DNA of 64,000 nt from Pseudonocardia kunmingensis (GTDB lineage: Bacteria > Actinomycetota > Actinomycetes > Mycobacteriales > Pseudonocardiaceae). The position numbers and the translations under genes are program-made. How positions within the stretch are numbered: position 1 is the stretch's first letter; each line of letters begins with the position of its first letter. Positions 38,836 through 47,207 of the stretch are shown piece after piece. The notes beneath the pieces are model-generated. The model was not told the origin of the DNA. It did not search any database and saw only the letters and a program-made list of their open reading frames with translations. Location of the stretch: contig NZ_VFPA01000003.1 in NCBI RefSeq assembly GCF_006716445.1, forward strand, positions 62,001-126,000. The letters run 5' to 3'.

Positions 38836-40101
38836 ATGAGCATCCCGACGCTGCGGACGGCGGAGGCACCGGGCCTCGGCCAGACCCTGCACCAGCTGGA
38901 GACCCAGGTGCAGGGCCCCGTGCACCTGCCCGGCGACGACGAGTACGAGCAGCAGCGCGCCGACTTCCGCGGATCACCGGTCGCCGTCGTCGACGCCGAG
39001 ACGGCGGCCGACGTCCAGGCCACCGTCCGCGCCGCCCGCCACGGCGGCCTGCCCCTGACCGTGCTCTCCACCGGCCACGGCACGGTCGCCGGGACCGACG
39101 GCGGGCTGCTGCTGCGGACCTCGCGGATGGCACAGGTGCTCGTCGACCCTGACCGGCGCACCGCCCGCGTCGGGCCCGGCGCCCGGTGGAGCGAGGTCGT
39201 CGCGGCCGCCGAGCCGTTCGGGCTCGCGCCGCTGTCCGGGGACACCCCGTCGGTCGGCGTCGTCGGCTACACGCTCGGCGGCGGGCTGTCCTGGCTGTCG
39301 CGCAAGTACGGGTTCGCCGCCGACAGCCTGGTGAAGGCCGAGCTGGTCACCGCCGACGGCCGGCTCGTCGTCGCCGACCGGCACCGGCACGCCGACCTGT
39401 TCTGGGCGATCCGCGGGGGCAGCGGCAACTTCGGCGTCGTCACCTCGCTCGAGCTGGCGCTGCACCCGGTCCCGCGCGTCTACGGCGGCACCGCCGAGTT
39501 CCCGGCCGACGCCGCCGCGCCCGCGCTGCGCTACCTCGCCGCCCACGGCGACGAGCTGCCCGACGAGCTCTCGGTCTCGCTGGTCGTCAGCGCGGACTCG
39601 CTGGTCGTCCGCGCCGTGTACGCGGGGGACGACGGGCGGGCGGCCCTGCAGCCGCTGCTCGACGCCGCCGGCACGCCGGTCACGAGCTCCCTCCGCGCGA
39701 TGCGCTACTCGGAGGTGCCGACGATCGGGGGCACGCCGCCGATCACGTTCGCCATGTACGACGAGCTCTCGCCGGCGACGATCACGGCGGTCGTCGAGAG
39801 CGGTGCCACCGTCGAGGTCAAGCAGTGGGGCGGCGCGATCGCGCGCCCGTCGCACGACGACCCGGGACCGGTCGGCCACCGCGACGCCCGGTTCGTCATG
39901 AAGATCGCCGCTCCGGCGCCCGCCGCGTCAGCGATCACCGCCTCCGCCACCGGCGGCACGTTCCTCAACTTCCTGCACGACACCACGCGCACGCACACCG
40001 CGTTCACGCCGGACAACTTCCGGCGGCTGCGGGAGGTCAAGCGGGCCTACGACCCGGGCAACCTGTTCCACCGCAACCACAACATCCCGCCGCTGCCGTA
40101 G
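38836..40101 (+). CDS. FAD-linked (berberine-bridge/6-hydroxynicotine oxidase type) oxidase
   Basis: 421 residues. The PCMH FAD-binding half shows VLSTGHGTVAG with a His at the usual covalent site, GYTLGGGLSWLSRKYG and FWAIRGGSGNFGVVTSLELA; the C-terminus FLHDTTRTHTAFTPDN then YDPGNLFHRNHNIPP is the BBE-like end. The second covalent site Cys of bicovalent enzymes is not seen, so single His attachment is likely. ATG 38836 has GAGGAGG upstream. Substrate unknown. It converges on the next gene with only a few bases between. Confidence 0.85.
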   Translation: MSIPTLRTAEAPGLGQTLHQLETQVQGPVHLPGDDEYEQQRADFRGSPVAVVDAETAADVQATVRAARHGGLPLTVLSTGHGTVAGTDGGLLLRTSRMAQVLVDPDRRTARVGPGARWSEVVAAAEPFGLAPLSGDTPSVGVVGYTLGGGLSWLSRKYGFAADSLVKAELVTADGRLVVADRHRHADLFWAIRGGSGNFGVVTSLELALHPVPRVYGGTAEFPADAAAPALRYLAAHGDELPDELSVSLVVSADSLVVRAVYAGDDGRAALQPLLDAAGTPVTSSLRAMRYSEVPTIGGTPPITFAMYDELSPATITAVVESGATVEVKQWGGAIARPSHDDPGPVGHRDARFVMKIAAPAPAASAITASATGGTFLNFLHDTTRTHTAFTPDNFRRLREVKRAYDPGNLFHRNHNIPPLP

Positions 40102-40107
40102 CGGCGG

Positions 40108-42414
40108 TCAGCCCACCGGGCTCACCGACTCGATGCTCGAGACGGTGAACTCGCGTTCCGCGGAACGCAGGTGGCACCACGCGTGCAGCCACCTCCCGTA
40201 CAGCTGCTGCGGCCGGATCTCCCGGACCGTGCGGTTGCCGGCCTGGTTCCGGTAGCCGATCCGCACGTCGCGGTCGTGGTCGAGGGCGTCGGCGAGCAGC
40301 GCCACCTCGGCCGCGTCGAGCCCGGTGTCGAGGCGGGCGAGCTCGACCTGCGCCGCGCCGGCCGGGGGCGGCTCCGGGGCGTCGGTGAGCAGCCGGGCGG
40401 CCAGGTCCGCCGCAGCCACCCGGGCCCTGGCCCGCGGCGCCGGGGCGTGCGGCACCTGGTCCCCGGTGCGCTCCGGCAGGACAACGACGCCGTCGGCGTC
40501 CTCCGGGATCGGCGCGAAGCCGGCCGCGCGCAGCACGGACAGCACGTCGGTGACGTCGGCCGCAGTGGTGAGCACCGTCGGCGCGAGCCGGCGCAGGTGC
40601 AGAGACCGCAACGAGCGGGTGTGGAAGATCTCGCTGATCTCCGCCTCCGTGCCGGTGACGCACGTGTGCACCTCGCGTACGCGCACCGCCCCGTGCCGGC
40701 GGGCGACATCGCCGATCAGGTAGTCCAGGGGCTGCGGCAGCGGGCGATCGCACGCCGCGACGAGCCCGGCCCGCAACTCGCCGGCCGTCCAGCCGTCGTC
40801 GAGCGCGCTCCGGACGCTGTCCGGGGTGAACCGCCAGGTGGTGGCCTCACCGGGCGCCTCCGCGACGGCCGCGGCGGCGAGCAGGCGAGCGGCGGCGGCG
40901 CCCGTCTGGCCCGACACCACCGCGGTGAGGTCGGGCTGGAGCACGAGCAGCCCACGCGCGGCCGGCAGCAGGTCGGCACACCGGCGCGCCAGCTCGTCCG
41001 CGGCGTCGGGGCGGCCCGCCACGGCGACGAGGTGTTCCCCGAGCTCCGTCAGCCGGTCCGCGGCGACGACCCCGAGGAGCTCCGCCTCGAGCCGCGCCGC
41101 CGCGAGTTTCCGCGAACGCCCCACGTCGTCGTAGGGGTGGAGCGGGCAGAACCAGTCGATCTGCTCGGTCGCCGCCCGCAGCGACCGCCCGCCCGCGGCG
41201 GCCCGCAGCAGAGCCCGGCGCAGCAGTCCCGCGCCGGAGACCATCGGCACGGGCGGGGCGACCTCGCCGTCGTCGGTCTCGCGGCTGGTCGGGGCCACGT
41301 CGAGGGCGAACCAGGCGAGCAGGCTGCGCGCCCAGCGGACGCCGGGGTCGGCCTCGCGCCAGGTGTCGTAGGCGTCGGTGGGGGCGTAGCCGCCCGGGGT
41401 CTGCGCGAGCAGGCCGGTCGCGGCGGCGACGTCGATCCACAGGGCGATCTCGGCCAGCCCCAGCCGCTTGCCGAGCCGCGTCCGTTCGCGCGCGCCGACG
41501 CCGCCCTTCTTGATCCGGGCGAGCGGGCGGTGGCGCGCCTCGTCGAGGAGCAGGGTGAGCGCGCGCAGCCCGGCCTCGGCGGCCGCCCGGCCGTCCTCGG
41601 CGGCATCGTCCGCCGGCGGGAGCGACGGTGGTCCGGTCATGCCGGGCACGTCGTCGAGGTGGATCAGGACGGCCACCTCGCGCGGAAGTTCCTGCCGGTG
41701 GGACGGCCCGTCGAGGAGCAGGCCCGCGCGGACCAGCTCGGCGGTGGGACCGGCCTGCCGGCCGAACCCGCCGAAGTAGATCTCCCCGCTCGCCATGCCC
41801 GCGAGGTGCCGCCGCGCCGCGGGCGACCGGTCGCGAACGGCCCGGGCGACGGTCTCGGGGTCGGTCAGCAGCGCCTCGAGCCGCGCGATCAGCTCGGGCT
41901 TGCGCAGCCCATCCGGATCGGCTCCGAGCCCGGCTACGGCGGTCCGCAGGTGCTCGACGTGGGAGTTCCGCGCGATGACCGCGAGCGGCCGGAGCGGGCC
42001 GAACTCCGCTCCGAGGTGCTCCGCGAGGCGCGGCGGCAGGCCGACCCGCCCGCCGACGTCCCACGCCAGGCCGCGGGCGCACAGCGCGCCGACCACCTCC
42101 CGGACCCGCGCCTGCGGCGCCTGCAACCGTGACGCGAGCGCGGCGGGCTCCATCTCCCCCAGCACCGCGACGACCCGGGCGACGGCGAGCTCGTCACGGT
42201 TCACCCGCTGCAGCGCCTGCGACAGCGAGTCGACACCGTTCAACCGCTGCGCGAGCTCGTCGAACGTGCGCGGTACCGGCTCGGCCAGGACGTCGGGCCG
42301 CTGCTCGAGGAGCTGCGTCAACCGGGACGGATCGAGGGCGGCGAGGTGGGTGGCGAGCGACACGACCGCGATCGCACCACGGCCCACATCCGCCTCGACA
42401 TCCACCCTCGACAA
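40108..42414 (-). CDS. helicase-associated (XPB N-terminal-like)/WYL-type protein
   Basis: 768 residues. The long first part matches the actinobacterial helicase-associated family that usually neighbours XPB helicase genes (LATHLAALDPSRLTQLLEQR, RRHLAGMASGEIYFGG). The C-terminal 100 residues (VRIGYRNQAGNRTVREIRPQ, LYGRWLHAWCHLRSAEREFT) form a WYL-like domain. The family normally begins close to SLATHLAAL, so GTG 42363 may be the true start rather than 42414; the longer form would run into the iron box. No XPB gene is visible in this window. Confidence 0.8.
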   Translation of the reverse strand: MSRVDVEADVGRGAIAVVSLATHLAALDPSRLTQLLEQRPDVLAEPVPRTFDELAQRLNGVDSLSQALQRVNRDELAVARVVAVLGEMEPAALASRLQAPQARVREVVGALCARGLAWDVGGRVGLPPRLAEHLGAEFGPLRPLAVIARNSHVEHLRTAVAGLGADPDGLRKPELIARLEALLTDPETVARAVRDRSPAARRHLAGMASGEIYFGGFGRQAGPTAELVRAGLLLDGPSHRQELPREVAVLIHLDDVPGMTGPPSLPPADDAAEDGRAAAEAGLRALTLLLDEARHRPLARIKKGGVGARERTRLGKRLGLAEIALWIDVAAATGLLAQTPGGYAPTDAYDTWREADPGVRWARSLLAWFALDVAPTSRETDDGEVAPPVPMVSGAGLLRRALLRAAAGGRSLRAATEQIDWFCPLHPYDDVGRSRKLAAARLEAELLGVVAADRLTELGEHLVAVAGRPDAADELARRCADLLPAARGLLVLQPDLTAVVSGQTGAAAARLLAAAAVAEAPGEATTWRFTPDSVRSALDDGWTAGELRAGLVAACDRPLPQPLDYLIGDVARRHGAVRVREVHTCVTGTEAEISEIFHTRSLRSLHLRRLAPTVLTTAADVTDVLSVLRAAGFAPIPEDADGVVVLPERTGDQVPHAPAPRARARVAAADLAARLLTDAPEPPPAGAAQVELARLDTGLDAAEVALLADALDHDRDVRIGYRNQAGNRTVREIRPQQLYGRWLHAWCHLRSAEREFTVSSIESVSPVG

Positions 42415-42432
42415 GCAAGGCCAGCCTTACTT
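42413..42432. promoter_or_regulatory. IdeR/DmdR-type iron box
   Basis: A 20-base inverted repeat AAGCAAGGC-CA-GCCTTACTT with 8 of 9 arm positions matching. On the minus strand it agrees at about 13 of 19 positions with the actinobacterial DtxR-family box TTAGGTTAGGCTCACCTAA. It lies 13 bases before the siderophore-binding protein start, so iron-bound repressor would block that promoter. Confidence 0.6.
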
Positions 42433-42444
42433 AATCTCTCGCTC

Positions 42445-43458
42445 ATGTTCCCGACCGTGCTCGCCCGGCCCGTCGTCACCAGCGCGACCCGCCGCGAGTT
42501 CCTCGCCCTCCTCGGCGCCGCCGGGCTGCTCACCGCCTGCTCCTCCGGCCCCGCGGACGGGCCCGCCGCGCCGGCGACCCGCACCGTCACGCACCCCCTC
42601 GGCACGGCCGAGGTGCCGGTGGCGCCGACCCGCGTGCTCGCGCTCGACCGGCGGGGCGCGCTGCCGCACCTGCTCGCGCTCGGCGTCACGCCGGTCGGGG
42701 CGCTGACCGCCGAGAGCATCATCGGCACGCCGTTCCCGGCGCTCGTGGCCGAGCAGGCGCGGGACGTGACCGTGGTCCCCACCGGGGGCGGCGCCGACGA
42801 CGTGAACCTGGAGGCCGTCGCGGCGCTGGAGCCGGACCTGCTGATCGGCTGGACCGGGGGCATCGAGGAGCAGTACGCGGCCCTGTCGGGGATCGCGCCC
42901 ACCGTCGCCGTCGACGTCGACTTCACCGACGCCGCGGCGAGCCTCCGGGCGATCGCGGCCGCGATGGGGCGGGAGGCCGAGGCCGACGCCGTGATCAGCG
43001 CGTTCGACGAGCGCCGGGCGGCGCGGCTGGCCGAGCTCGGCGACATCGGGGCCGTGTCGATCGTCCTGGGCATCGGCGGCCAGCAGTTCCGCGTCTACCA
43101 GCCGACGGGATCATCCGTCGCGCGCTGGCTCGCCGAGGCCGGCGCCCGCATCGTCCCGGACGTGAGCTCGATCAGCGGCGAGCCCTACGGCGACGGCGAG
43201 TTCGTGCTGATCAGCCCGGAGAGCCTGGGGCAGGTCACCGGCGACACGATCGTGGTCATGACGAACACCGGCCCTGCAGGCGAGGCCGCGGTCGCGGAAC
43301 TGGAGGGCTCGCCGCTCTGGCCGACGCTGCCGGCCGTGCAGGCGCGCCGGGTCGTGCGGATCAACTCGCAGGAGTCGGTGGGGTCGTACGGGTTCCAGGG
43401 CTACGACGCCGTGCTCGACACGCTCGTCGACCAGTGGACGGGGCTCGGGCCGCGCTGA
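42445..43458 (+). CDS. iron-siderophore ABC transporter substrate-binding lipoprotein
   Basis: 337 residues. A twin-arginine-like TRREFLALLGAAG leads into lipobox LLTAC near residue 32, so the protein is lipid-anchored outside the membrane. The fold is FecB/FhuD type: ALEPDLLIGWTGGIEEQYAA and SSVARWLAEAGARIVPDV. The ATG follows an iron box by 13 bases, which fits iron-repressed expression. No permease or ATPase gene is adjacent. Its last codons (GFQGYDAVLDTL) are partly duplicated at 45100. Confidence 0.85.
   Translation: MFPTVLARPVVTSATRREFLALLGAAGLLTACSSGPADGPAAPATRTVTHPLGTAEVPVAPTRVLALDRRGALPHLLALGVTPVGALTAESIIGTPFPALVAEQARDVTVVPTGGGADDVNLEAVAALEPDLLIGWTGGIEEQYAALSGIAPTVAVDVDFTDAAASLRAIAAAMGREAEADAVISAFDERRAARLAELGDIGAVSIVLGIGGQQFRVYQPTGSSVARWLAEAGARIVPDVSSISGEPYGDGEFVLISPESLGQVTGDTIVVMTNTGPAGEAAVAELEGSPLWPTLPAVQARRVVRINSQESVGSYGFQGYDAVLDTLVDQWTGLGPR
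43391..43413 (+). repeat. direct repeat, left copy (within siderophore-binding gene)
   Basis: A 23-base segment encoding FQGYDAV is identical to 45100-45122, and similarity continues about 18 bases further with four mismatches. The left copy is part of the intact gene. The two copies bracket a 1.7 kb lower-GC patch. Confidence 0.75.
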
Positions 43459-43615
43459 GTGCGCTTGCGCGAGCTCACCGCGGTCGATCGCTGTCCGAGC
43501 CCACCCGGTCGACCATCTCTTACGTGGGCGACGGGACGAATCGATCATCCCAGGATGATCTCCGGCGTCAGTCACGGACCACCTCTCGTCGTGTCCGCCT
43601 GACGCCGGCCGACCG

Positions 43616-44005
43616 TCAGCATGCCTCCAGTCCATCGAACCTCGCAGAGTTGGCGTACTCGTACTCGCGAACACCTCTCGGAGGGACGATCAGGCAGGCA
43701 CTGTCGAACCAGAAAGCAACGATGACCTTGACCCGCTCAGAGCCCGGACACTCGTTCCGGATCGCAACCCGCGCCAGACCCACCTCTGGATGCTCATCCT
43801 CCGCACCGACGCACACCGGCGGCAACTCCGCTGCGGATCGTCGATAAGCAGGATTGAGCAGAAACCCGTCAGGATCAATTGATCTATCTACGGATATCCT
43901 CGGTCCGGACTCCGCCACCGCCCAACCCACCCCCAACGCCGGTGGAGCTACCGCGAATCCGAAAACACTAACGGCGGACGCGCACGCTGCCAACCAGAAC
44001 CGCAT
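43616..44005 (-). CDS. secreted hypothetical protein, 129 residues
   Basis: The N-terminus MRFWLAACASAVSVFGFAVA is a signal peptide, cleaved perhaps near APPALG. The mature part has Cys residues (PPVCVGAED, RNECPGSE, SACLIVPP, LEAC) that could pair, and an Asp/Glu-rich surface. No family recognised. It lies in the lower-GC patch between the direct repeats, and base composition differs visibly from neighbours, suggesting acquisition. Confidence 0.55.
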   Translation of the reverse strand: MRFWLAACASAVSVFGFAVAPPALGVGWAVAESGPRISVDRSIDPDGFLLNPAYRRSAAELPPVCVGAEDEHPEVGLARVAIRNECPGSERVKVIVAFWFDSACLIVPPRGVREYEYANSARFDGLEAC

Positions 44006-44053
44006 CCGGTACCCACCCTTCTATACGTCCCTCCAGGAGCGCAGACGGGAGTC

Positions 44054-44356
44054 CTAGCTCGGATCGAGAAACCGCTCATCCACGGCGGGGTCTCCACCAT
44101 CGGCGAGGTCCGACTCGTGCACTTGTCGCGCAAGTTCGTCGAACTCGTCACGATCTATTACTGCGAGCCACTCAGCTTCGAAGACGCTTTGCTCTGCAAG
44201 CGTGTGCTGCCGACGGACCCAATCGACGAGGACATGTCGAGGACCGACGGAGACGACCATCCCCGGATGGTCTCGGCGCAGTGGCACCGCGCTTCGGAGA
44301 CTCTCACGAGGAGGAGCCCACTTCACCAACACCCCCTCCACAAGGCGCTCAACCAT
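44054..44356 (-). CDS. hypothetical protein, 100 residues
   Basis: Begins MVERLVEGVLVKWAPPRESL at ATG 44356 with GAGG 6 bases upstream; a TTG start at 44371 is also open. Strand-rich first half (HPGMVVSVGPRHVLVDWVRR) and acidic C-terminus. No signal peptide and no family I know. It sits 15 bases after the stop of the 182-residue lipoprotein-like gene and 48 bases before the next gene, so the three may form one transcript. Confidence 0.5.
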   Translation of the reverse strand: MVERLVEGVLVKWAPPRESLRSAVPLRRDHPGMVVSVGPRHVLVDWVRRQHTLAEQSVFEAEWLAVIDRDEFDELARQVHESDLADGGDPAVDERFLDPS

Positions 44357-44371
44357 TGAGACCTCGCGCAA

Positions 44372-44920
44372 TCACGCCGCTGCCGAGCATTCGATCCAAG
44401 TTTCTTCGAGACCATCGGTAGGATAAGCGGTGATCACACTATACTCGCCTACGACCACCACCATCACTTTCTCCCCGAACCGCCAGACATACTCAGTTCG
44501 CCCCCTCCCTGGAGCGGGCTTCCCGTTAACGATGGCGTTCCCCATGCAGTTGAGCGCATCACTCCAGTTCGGAACATCGTGCTTGACCTCGATGTGCACC
44601 GCCCCGGTCGTCTTTCCGTTTCCGCAGAGCAGTTCGATTGGGTCGGCGGCAGTCGGCACCGGCATGAAGTACCCATCCACATACTCGGCCGGCACATCTG
44701 CTTCCCTCGCAGCCTCGTTGATATTTGTCGCACGACACGCTCGAACGGCATCGTCCGCACGAGCAGGTCGCAATTCGGCAACCGAATACTCAGCCATCGC
44801 CGGGGTCACAGCGGGCGCCACGACAGGCATCGTGCAGGCAGCCGTTGCAACTGTTCCCACGAAGGCCGCAACCGATACGCGCCACCACACTAAACGCATC
44901 GACCATCGGCGCATCAGCAT
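44372..44920 (-). CDS. secreted/lipoprotein-like hypothetical protein, 182 residues
   Basis: The basic N-terminus (MLMRRWSMRLVWWRV) plus hydrophobic stretch ends in TVATAAC, a possible lipobox. The mature region has three further Cys (RACRATN, LLCGNGKT, LNCMGNA) and ends in WIECSAAA. No enzyme motif is seen. First gene of the three in the lower-GC patch. A copy of the GTTC-type palindrome lies about 109 bases upstream at 45029-45044. Confidence 0.55.
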   Translation of the reverse strand: MLMRRWSMRLVWWRVSVAAFVGTVATAACTMPVVAPAVTPAMAEYSVAELRPARADDAVRACRATNINEAAREADVPAEYVDGYFMPVPTAADPIELLCGNGKTTGAVHIEVKHDVPNWSDALNCMGNAIVNGKPAPGRGRTEYVWRFGEKVMVVVVGEYSVITAYPTDGLEETWIECSAAA

Positions 44921-45028
44921 CCCCCCATTTACACCGCGCTCGTCGCATCAACGGATCGCCAGTAGGCCTCGAGCGCAGCACCAACATTAGCAGGAGGTCG
45001 TCGACTCGGGGTGCGTTCGACCGAAAAC

Positions 45029-45044
45029 GTTTGCGATTGTGAAC
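45029..45044. promoter_or_regulatory. palindromic operator candidate, copy 2 (GTTTGC-N4-GTGAAC)
   Basis: GTTTGCGATTGTGAAC, one substitution from GTTCGC-N4-GTGAAC. It lies upstream of the 182-residue secreted protein on the minus strand, in non-coding DNA. Confidence 0.45.
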
Positions 45045-45099
45045 ACCACTGCGCCAGCGCGACGGCCGGATCACCTCTCACGAGCTCGTGGATTCCTGC

Positions 45100-45122
45100 G
45101 GTTCCAGGGCTACGACGCCGTG
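45100..45122 (+). repeat. direct repeat, right copy (remnant of siderophore-binding gene end)
   Basis: Identical for 23 bases to 43391-43413. Here the sequence reads FQGYDAVPDTLAA in an otherwise non-coding stretch, so it is a fragment of a gene end without the gene. It marks the right edge of the lower-GC patch. Confidence 0.75.
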
Positions 45123-45167
45123 CCCGACACCCTCGCCGCCGGTGGGGGCGCTCGGCTGCGGGGAGCC

Positions 45168-46208
45168 TCACGCCGTCGCCACTACCAGCTCAGCCATCCG
45201 CTCCGGTGCCCGTGCTGCGGCCTCCTGACGGACCGCCTCATCGAAGTGGGTGCGCGCGTGCTCCATCCACTCCACCTCGTCGCACCCCGGGTCGAAACCA
45301 CATTCGAGATGGGTGGCGTGCAGCGCCGCCAGCGCCTGGATCCCACCGACGAGGCCGTCCAACAGGCAGCGGGCGGGGCGCGCGGGGTCCAGCGCGGTGA
45401 AGCAGGGGCCGTCCTGGACCGGCTCGTTCGGGGCGATGAGCAGACCTCGCGACGCCATGACCGCCATCTGCAGCAGCTCCTGCGCGATGGCCAGCGGCGT
45501 CCGGTCCGGCCGCCCGCCGGCCACCATCCGCACAACGGTGTGGGCGACCGCCGAATCGAAGTACTCCACCTGTTCGGCCTTGTCGAGGGCGCCCTCGCCG
45601 GTGGTGTCGGCGAGGCGTTCCATGACGGAGACCGCCGCCAGGAACCAGTGGATCGCGGCGACGCCCGCGGCCGCGGGCTCGACGTCCGTGTAGAGCCTCG
45701 GGCTGCACATCGGCACCTCGTGCAGCATCCGGTCGGCCTCCACGATCTGCGCCGGCGACGGCGCGACCCGGGTGAGCATCACCGCCTGGCGTGCGCGGGC
45801 CGAGAGATCGCCGCGCTCGGCGTTCCCGGCGGCAGCCATCTCCTCCTCGACGTCCGCGATCACCGCTCGGGTGACACCGGCGCTGCCCACCTCGCGCAGC
45901 TCCCGTCCGACCCGGTGCGCGCTGTCCACGACCGGGTGCATCTCCACGCGCACCAGGCCTGCCTCCGGGAGGTGCGGGCGACGCATCGCCTGGACGGCCG
46001 CCGACACCGGAAGGTCGAAGATCTCCGGTCGGACGTAGCTCAACCACACCGCTTCCGACATCCGGGTCAGGGCCTGGGCCAGGTGCAGGCCGACCGTCTC
46101 CTGGGTGGCGGCGTTCAGCCGCGCGACGGTGTGGGCGCCGGCTCCCATGCCGGTGTCCCACACCGCGAGGAGCTGATGGGTGCTGGTGTCGTAGGCGTAG
46201 GTCGTCAT
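45168..46208 (-). CDS. conserved-looking hypothetical protein, 346 residues
   Basis: Starts MTTYAYDTSTHQLLAVWDTG at ATG 46208; an upstream in-frame start at 46268 would run into the palindrome. Mostly helical, with a His/Glu/Cys-containing C-terminal part (LHATHLECGFDPGCDEVEWM) that could bind metal. No family recognised. It is divergent from the LLM oxidoreductase with 88 bases between them, where the third palindrome copy lies. Confidence 0.6.
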   Translation of the reverse strand: MTTYAYDTSTHQLLAVWDTGMGAGAHTVARLNAATQETVGLHLAQALTRMSEAVWLSYVRPEIFDLPVSAAVQAMRRPHLPEAGLVRVEMHPVVDSAHRVGRELREVGSAGVTRAVIADVEEEMAAAGNAERGDLSARARQAVMLTRVAPSPAQIVEADRMLHEVPMCSPRLYTDVEPAAAGVAAIHWFLAAVSVMERLADTTGEGALDKAEQVEYFDSAVAHTVVRMVAGGRPDRTPLAIAQELLQMAVMASRGLLIAPNEPVQDGPCFTALDPARPARCLLDGLVGGIQALAALHATHLECGFDPGCDEVEWMEHARTHFDEAVRQEAAARAPERMAELVVATA

Positions 46209-46260
46209 CGGCGCAGGATGGTCCGGCCCCACCCGTCCGCGGGGCGGAACGCGCGATTTC

Positions 46261-46276
46261 GTTCGCACCTGTGAAC
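46261..46276. promoter_or_regulatory. palindromic operator candidate, copy 3 (GTTCGC-N4-GTGAAC)
   Basis: GTTCGCACCTGTGAAC in the 88-base gap between divergent genes at 46208 and 46297, so one bound regulator could control both. It matches copy 1 (reverse strand) at all 12 arm positions. Confidence 0.55.
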
Positions 46277-46296
46277 GCCGTGGCAGAGTGGCGCAG

Positions 46297-47196
46297 ATGC
46301 GGATCAGCGTCCTGACCTTCCTCGGGGGCCGCTCCCCCGTGGACCGCTACGTCGAGCGCCTGGGGCGCCTGCGCGACGAGGGCTTCACCCGCGCGTGGAC
46401 CTCGCAGCTCCCCCAGGACCCCGACCTGCTGACGACCCTGGCCGTCGCCCTCCGCGAGGTCGAGGGCATCGAGGTCGGCACGGGCGTGCTGCCGATCCAG
46501 GTGCAGCACCCGATGCAGCTGGCCCAGCGCGCCCTGACCGTCAACCTGATCTCCGGTGGGCGGCTGCTGCTGGGGCTCGGGCTGAGCCACAAGATGGTCG
46601 TCGAGAACGTCTGGGGCATGTCGTGGGAGCGGCCCGTGCGCCGCATGTCCGAGTTCCTCGACGGGCTCCTGCCTCTGCTCTCCGGCGACGCCGCCGACGC
46701 CACGGGTGAGTTCACCAGCACGCGCGGGCGGCTCACGATCTCGGACGCCCCGACGCCCCCGGTGTACGTCGCCGCCCTCGGCCCGCAGATGCTGCGCCTC
46801 GCCGGGCGCCGCACGGCCGGCACGATCACATGGATGACCGGGCCCCGCACGCTGGCCGAGCACACCGGCCCCGGGCTGCGCGAGGCCGCAGGCGACCGTC
46901 CGGTGGAGGTGATCGGCGCGCTGCCGATCTGCGTCACCGACGACGCCGCGGCAGCCCGCGCGCAGGCGGCCGAGGACTTCGCGATCTACGGGAAGCTGCC
47001 CTCCTACCGCGCGATGCTCGACCGCGAGGGCTGGGCCGGGCCCGAGGACGCGGCGCTGATCGGCACCGAGTCGCAGGTCGCCGCGCGGATCGAGGAGATG
47101 CGCGCAGCGGGCGTCGACGAGTTCGTCGGCTCCCCCTTCGGGCCCTCGGAGCTGCAGGCCCGCAGCCGCGCGCTGCTGCTGCACTGCCGTCCGTAG
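46297..47196 (+). CDS. LLM-class (F420/flavin-dependent) oxidoreductase
   Basis: 299 residues of the bacterial luciferase-like TIM barrel family. Landmarks: LREVEGIEVGTGVLPIQVQH, RALTVNLISGGRLLLGLGLS then HKMVVENVWGM, PPVYVAALGPQMLRLAGRRT and GPEDAALIGTESQVAARIEE. In actinomycetes such enzymes commonly use F420. ATG 46297 is preferred over the in-frame GTG 46288. Substrate unknown. It is 11 bases upstream of the class IV aminotransferase gene. Confidence 0.85.
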   Translation: MRISVLTFLGGRSPVDRYVERLGRLRDEGFTRAWTSQLPQDPDLLTTLAVALREVEGIEVGTGVLPIQVQHPMQLAQRALTVNLISGGRLLLGLGLSHKMVVENVWGMSWERPVRRMSEFLDGLLPLLSGDAADATGEFTSTRGRLTISDAPTPPVYVAALGPQMLRLAGRRTAGTITWMTGPRTLAEHTGPGLREAAGDRPVEVIGALPICVTDDAAAARAQAAEDFAIYGKLPSYRAMLDREGWAGPEDAALIGTESQVAARIEEMRAAGVDEFVGSPFGPSELQARSRALLLHCRP

Positions 47197-47207
47197 GCTT
47201 GCCGTCC

